Shown here: positions 59,914 to 64,000 of the stretch, in pieces
How positions within the stretch are numbered: the stretch's first letter is position 1
Layout of the letters: each line of letters starts with the position of its first letter
NCBI RefSeq assembly: GCF_026013365.1
Contig: NZ_JAPDOE010000007.1
Span: 212,590-276,589, forward strand
Length of the DNA: 64,000 nucleotides
Direction of reading: 5' to 3'
Source: Paenibacillus sp. LS1
GTDB taxonomy: Bacteria; Bacillota; Bacilli; Paenibacillales; Paenibacillaceae
Notes under the pieces: generated by a model
Databases searched by the model: none
The model's input: the letters and a program-made list of their open reading frames with translations, nothing else
Told to the model about the DNA's origin: nothing
Translations under genes and position numbers: made by a program

Positions 59914-62706
59914 TCAACCTGTATTACGCAGCCCTGCGGCAATACCGTTGATGGTCAGCAATACTTCTCTAAGCAGCTCCGTATCATCCTCACCACGTTC
60001 ACGCATATCTCTGAGCTCGCTCAAAAGTTGAACCTGCATGTAGGACAACGGATCTACATAAGGGTTACGAAGACGAATGGATTCTTGAATAACCGGTACA
60101 TCATCCAAAATTTCAGCTTCTCCGGTAATTTTCAGAATCAGCTCTTTTGTGAGCTTGAATTCGGCTTCGATCTGACCGTATATACGATCACGGGCTTCCT
60201 TGTTCGAAGTCATTGCTGAATATTCTTTGGCAATTACAAGGTCTGCCTTCGCTACAGCCATCTGAACCGTATCAATCAGTGTGCGGAAGAATGGGAAGCT
60301 TGCATACATTTCTTTCAGGACAATCAGATTTTCCTCTTTGTCCTGATAGTAACTTTGCAGTCCTGTTCCTGCCGCATACCATGCCGGAAGCAGATAACGA
60401 CTTTGCGTCCATGCAAATACCCAAGGGATCGCTCTCAGATCTTCAAATTTATCGCTACCCTTCCGCTTGGACGGACGTGAACCAATATTCAGTTCACCCA
60501 CCTCTGGAAGCGGTGTGGATTCCTTGAAGAAAGTGAAGAAGTCTGGATCACGGAAAATCAGATCCTGATATTTCGTCAGGGAGACTTCCGAAATCTCTTT
60601 GATGATGCTGTCCCAATGACGCTCGGATTCTGATTCTTGCGGCTCAAGACCATTCAGTGCTGCTGTAATCAAAGCCGAGGTTGCCTGCTCCAGACTACGG
60701 TATGCAATCCCCTGAAGGGAGTAACGAGAAGAAATAACCTCTCCCTGCTCTGTAATCTTGATGCCTCCGCCAATAGTATGCGGTGGTTGAGCAAGAATAC
60801 TGCGATTGAGTGGCATGCCGCCACGTCCAAGAGCTCCGCCACGTCCATGGAAGAACTTCAGCTTAACGCCGTGTTCATTACCTACAGCCGTGATCGCATT
60901 CATTGCTACGCGCAGTTCCCAGTTGGCTGTAACCACTCCGCCATCCTTGTTACTGTCTGAATAACCAAGCATGATTTCATGCAGTTCATTCCGTCCTCTA
61001 ACGCTTGCGCGGTATACAGGAAGGTTGAACAGCTTCTCCATAATGTCCGAAGCCGCATGTAGATCATCAATCGTTTCAAACAGTGGTACCGCTTGAAGTG
61101 TAGATACAACGTCACCATTGTGTCCTTTGGTGAATAAGCCCACTTCCTTCGCAAATACCATAACCTCCAGCAAATCACTTGCGCCCTGCGTCATACTGAT
61201 CAGGTAACTTGTGATACAGCCGGTCCCAAATTCGTTCTGGGCACGTTTAATGGTACGGAAGACATCCAGACACTCTTTGGTTCCTTCCGTGTATTGGTGA
61301 TAAGGAGAAGTAAGTGGACGCGGATCATCCAGCAAACGAGCAAGCAGATCAATTTTACCGTCCTCTGTCAGACGTGCATAATCTTCTACAATGTTCATTT
61401 TCGCCAAAATCTCTGACATCGCATTTTCATGTTCCTTACTGTGCTGACGCACATCCAATGCTGCGGTATGGAAACCAAACAACTCGACTTGACGAATCAT
61501 TTTGCGAATAGTCGTATCCGCTACGTAATCGGCAAAATGATGGCGCAGACTTCGATCAATAATCATCAGATCATCAATCAAATCCTGAGCGCTATGATAA
61601 CGGTCAGGTTGACCTAATTTGTTCTCATCCAGTACATTGTTCAACTTGGCAATCATATAGGCCAATTTGATGCGGTATGGCTCTTTTTCATTCCGCCAAA
61701 TATCCACTTTTTTCAATGTAACAGAATTGCGGTCCTGCTCAATCGACTGCACCAGCTCATCCGATACATGGATGATGTTCGTGCTGAAGCTGAGATGGCC
61801 CATAAGTTCAATCATAATCCGTTGGTACTCACGCAAAGCCAGCTTGCGTTGCATCAACAGTGTCTGCCATGTTACATCTGAAGTTACCGAAGGATTTCCA
61901 TCCCGGTCTCCACCGATCCAGGAACCGAACCGCAAATACGTCGGCACATGCCAGTCATGGTCAGGATAAAATTTGTTCAGGCAGCGTTCCAACTCCTGAT
62001 ATACATCCGGAAGTACGTGGAACAACGTTTCATGAAAGTAATACATCCCGTTCCGCACTTCATCAAGTACAGTCGGTTTACGGTCGCGAAGTTCATCTGT
62101 TTGCCAGAGGGTAATAACCTCGTTCAGCAGCTTCTCTCGCAACTGTTCACGTTCACGAAACGTCAGCGTAGGATTATCAAGTAGCATGACATCTTCGGAT
62201 ATCCGTTTGTGGATGTCCAGAATAACCCGGCGCATGGCTTCGGTTGGGTGAGCTGTCATAACGAGTTCCAACGACAAATCGTCTAGAATCTCTTCCACCT
62301 CTGTATGAGACAATCCACGTTCCTTAAGATCCTGTACTGCTTTCTCAATCGATCCTGGCTGCACAGCGTCCCCTGCAGAACGTTCATAATCCCGTTTACG
62401 CCGGATCCGATGGTTTTGTTCAGCAATATTAACTAATTGAAAATAAATAGCGAAAGCCCGAATAACCTGATGACGATTGTCCGAGTCTAATTCCTGGATC
62501 ATCGTTTTAAACTCTGCATAGAGTTCTGGCAAAAATTCTGCACGCAACGATTTGCTCGTTTCCCGAATCTTCTCAACGATATCTAGAAGCTCCGTGCCGC
62601 CTTGATGGACAAGAACTTCCCCGAGTATATTGCCCAGGAACCGCACGTCTCGCCGAAGCAGGTTGTTGGATTGGCTTTTGCTGGCGGTTACCATAGTTTC
62701 AGTCAT
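59914..62706 (-). CDS. ppc: Phosphoenolpyruvate carboxylase
   Basis: 930 aa from ATG 62706, which has GGGAGGAT just upstream; the frame extends 22 codons further without a site. The catalytic His segment (VMTAHPTEAMRR) is near residue 170, FHGRGGALGRGG near 620, and the C-terminus is RNTG. It makes oxaloacetate from PEP and bicarbonate, replenishing the TCA cycle. Confidence 0.97.
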   Translation of the reverse strand: MTETMVTASKSQSNNLLRRDVRFLGNILGEVLVHQGGTELLDIVEKIRETSKSLRAEFLPELYAEFKTMIQELDSDNRHQVIRAFAIYFQLVNIAEQNHRIRRKRDYERSAGDAVQPGSIEKAVQDLKERGLSHTEVEEILDDLSLELVMTAHPTEAMRRVILDIHKRISEDVMLLDNPTLTFREREQLREKLLNEVITLWQTDELRDRKPTVLDEVRNGMYYFHETLFHVLPDVYQELERCLNKFYPDHDWHVPTYLRFGSWIGGDRDGNPSVTSDVTWQTLLMQRKLALREYQRIMIELMGHLSFSTNIIHVSDELVQSIEQDRNSVTLKKVDIWRNEKEPYRIKLAYMIAKLNNVLDENKLGQPDRYHSAQDLIDDLMIIDRSLRHHFADYVADTTIRKMIRQVELFGFHTAALDVRQHSKEHENAMSEILAKMNIVEDYARLTEDGKIDLLARLLDDPRPLTSPYHQYTEGTKECLDVFRTIKRAQNEFGTGCITSYLISMTQGASDLLEVMVFAKEVGLFTKGHNGDVVSTLQAVPLFETIDDLHAASDIMEKLFNLPVYRASVRGRNELHEIMLGYSDSNKDGGVVTANWELRVAMNAITAVGNEHGVKLKFFHGRGGALGRGGMPLNRSILAQPPHTIGGGIKITEQGEVISSRYSLQGIAYRSLEQATSALITAALNGLEPQESESERHWDSIIKEISEVSLTKYQDLIFRDPDFFTFFKESTPLPEVGELNIGSRPSKRKGSDKFEDLRAIPWVFAWTQSRYLLPAWYAAGTGLQSYYQDKEENLIVLKEMYASFPFFRTLIDTVQMAVAKADLVIAKEYSAMTSNKEARDRIYGQIEAEFKLTKELILKITGEAEILDDVPVIQESIRLRNPYVDPLSYMQVQLLSELRDMRERGEDDTELLREVLLTINGIAAGLRNTG

Positions 62707-62772
62707 GCTTATCCTCCCATCTGATCGTTCCATTCGTACACGTAAATTTGACACCTTCATAACATCATACAA

Positions 62773-63239
62773 TAAAATGGTACGAAAATCTTTATTTTTC
62801 TACTAGAAAAAATGGGGATTATCCCCGATTTACAGCACAAAAACACGCTTTTTTATTCATTTTCTTGTTCTGCTTCAATTAATGGTCATATGCTGTTGCA
62901 TGATACCTTTTTCACGTACTTTAGATACTCCAAAGTCTCATACCTATTCTTAAAAATTCATAATTATACAGTTCTTATAGATATGATCCCATGTACTTGA
63001 TTGTAAAGGTTAAACCGCATAATTTCATTGATTGAGAACAGATGATATACAAAGAAACATGACCGGCAAAGCAAGCTTTTGTATACTTTACCACAGTGAC
63101 GCAATAAATTAAAGATTTAATTATAAATTTTCTTCCTACTACAGTCTGCTTATTAGGCGAGTTTCTTATGTACTTTGTTACTCCTCTATAGTCAAAGGGA
63201 TATCTTAACAGACCATTTCTACATATTGTCCTTGTCTTC
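62773..63239. other. 467-bp intergenic region
   Basis: No gene supported. A weak imperfect hairpin (TATACAAAG...CTTTTGTATA) lies at 63046-63085. It must hold the promoters for ppc (minus) and the WGxxGxxG gene (plus). Confidence 0.3.
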
Positions 63240-63284
63240 TTGGGCAGATTAATTTATAGCTCTTACCAAAAAGGAGGAATCCAA

Positions 63285-63620
63285 ATGATGAAGAAAGGTA
63301 CTACAATTATTGCTTCCGTGCTTCTGGTAGCCGCGATGGCTGGCCCTGCTGCTGCTGATGGTCATATGACCAAAGGTATGGATACAACCGGCTCACGTGT
63401 CCAGTCTTATCAGGACACCAACTACATCGATCGCACAAACACCAACTTGAACATGGATGGAAATTACCGCAACAATGGTGACTATCGCACCAACAGTGTT
63501 CGTGCTAACGCCACAACAACCAACCGCGACAATGGTATGAGCTGGGGATGGCTCGGTTTGCTGGGACTGCTTGGATTAGCTGGCATGCGTAAAAGAGTGA
63601 CCGACCATAACGAACGTTAA
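63285..63620 (+). CDS. WGxxGxxG-type secreted/membrane small protein
   Basis: 111 aa from ATG 63285, 7 nt after AAGGAGG. The N-terminal signal peptide MMKKGTTIIASVLLVAAMAGPAAADG is followed by an Asn/Thr/Arg-rich linker. Then comes WGWLGLLGLLGLAGMRKR, the WGxxGxxG C-terminal sorting/anchor motif of Paenibacillus and related genera. Function unknown; the motif supports the host assignment. Confidence 0.85.
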   Translation: MMKKGTTIIASVLLVAAMAGPAAADGHMTKGMDTTGSRVQSYQDTNYIDRTNTNLNMDGNYRNNGDYRTNSVRANATTTNRDNGMSWGWLGLLGLLGLAGMRKRVTDHNER

Positions 63621-63688
63621 ATTGTGGTCACATCACGTAACAATAGCAGATGCGTCTTAGAAGCATCTAATCCACAGAGGTAAACAAG

Positions 63689-63737
63689 AAGAGCCAAGAC
63701 CTCCCTATTTGGATTGCAAGGGGTCTTGGCTCTTTTC
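63689..63737 (+). terminator. Terminator after the WGxxGxxG gene
   Basis: AAGAGCCAAGACC (63689-63701) pairs perfectly with GGTCTTGGCTCTT (63722-63734), followed by TT. Confidence 0.9.
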
Positions 63738-63792
63738 AGTAACCAAATACTCTACATAAATATGTGCTACTTCGTGCGAAAGAATATAAAAT

Positions 63793-63818
63793 AAAAAAGC
63801 CTCTGCATCTGCAAAGAC
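63793..63818 (-). terminator. Terminator of the tRNA cluster
   Basis: On the minus strand GUCUUUGCA pairs fully (with G-U) with UGCAGAGGC around GA, followed by six T. Confidence 0.85.
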
Positions 63819-63832
63819 TTCTTCATAACATA

Positions 63833-63903
63833 AGCGGGTGATGGGAATCGAACCCACGCTATTAGCTTGGAAGGCTAAAGTTCTACCATTGAACTACACC
63901 CGC
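63833..63903 (-). tRNA. tRNA-Gly (TCC anticodon)
   Basis: The acceptor arm GCGGGTG/CACCCGC closes a cloverleaf with D-arm, anticodon loop CTTCCAA (TCC) and T-arm GGTTCGATTCC. No CCA is encoded. Confidence 0.96.
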
Positions 63904-63915
63904 ATAAGCATAAAA

Positions 63916-63989
63916 TCGGGATGACACGATTTGAACATGCGACCCCCTGGTCCCAAACCAGGTGCTCTACCAAGCTGAGCTACATCCCG
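63916..63989 (-). tRNA. tRNA-Pro (TGG anticodon)
   Basis: The acceptor arm CGGGATG/CATCCCG with discriminator A, anticodon loop TTTGGGA (TGG) and T-arm GTTCAAATC give a complete 74-nt tRNA 12 bp upstream of tRNA-Gly. Confidence 0.96.
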
Positions 63990-64000
63990 ATACTAAAAAA

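Overview
The window reads as a low-to-mid G+C Gram-positive chromosome, most likely Paenibacillus or a close relative. The right-hand block (51.6-64 kb) has the Bacillales order sigW-rsiW-cdaA-cdaR-glmM-[glmS ribozyme]-glmS, preceded by ppc and tRNA genes. Ribosome binding sites are strong AGGAGG types, and TTG/GTG starts are common.

The window is split at 51633, about 30 bp downstream of the glmS stop codon. There I find a Tn7-type transposon right end: a terminal TGT followed by four tandem TnsB-like sites with an exact 20-bp period. Everything to the left (1-51633 and beyond the window start) is therefore best read as the interior of one very large Tn7-like element at attTn7, or as stacked elements. 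Its transposition operon is tnsA-tnsB-tnsC-tnsD(2)-tnsD(1), 11323 to 3220 on the minus strand. The left end is not in the window. Cargo lies on both sides of the operon, and I see no second end next to tnsA.

Cargo, left to right: (a) 0-3.2 kb, a truncated NACHT-like NTPase, a HEPN plus zinc-ribbon protein with a 59-aa partner gene, and a frameshifted microORF. (b) 11.5-12.7 kb, a small unknown gene and a four-helix membrane protein. (c) 13-16 kb, a CoA-disulfide reductase/rhodanese and an FAD oxidoreductase. (d) 16.6-28 kb, redox, efflux and regulatory genes: HxlR/nitroreductase, TetR/SDR, MarR/MMPL, an ECF sigma with an RsiV-like anti-sigma, and SDR/TetR. (e) 28-45.4 kb, an arsenic island. 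(f) 45.4-51.5 kb, an unknown gene, a type II CBASS anti-phage operon (CD-NTase, E1-E2 Cap2, JAB Cap3, HNH-SAVED Cap5) and an XRE regulator next to the transposon end.

The arsenic island seems to contain three units. The first is a classical ArsR-controlled operon, arsR-arsB-arsC-arsD-arsA-hesB-like-PTP. The second is a phosphate/arsenate handling unit: OmpR-like regulator, second arsC, a Cys-rich pseudo-receiver, pstSCAB and a second arsR. The third is a MarR-centred module of an arsO-like monooxygenase, a divergent arsD and arsA, marR, a Cys-tailed FAD oxidoreductase and an arsN-like acetyltransferase. Each transcription unit of this third module carries the same 13-bp palindrome, TTGYA-WWW-TRCAA, just upstream of its first gene, so I propose a single regulon.

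The most notable points are the MarR regulon with noncanonical ArsD/ArsA, an intrinsic terminator between the tns promoter and the tnsA ribosome binding site, the HEPN/zinc-ribbon unit, and the clear transposon end with CBASS as end-proximal cargo. All calls come from reading the sequence; no database search was run.
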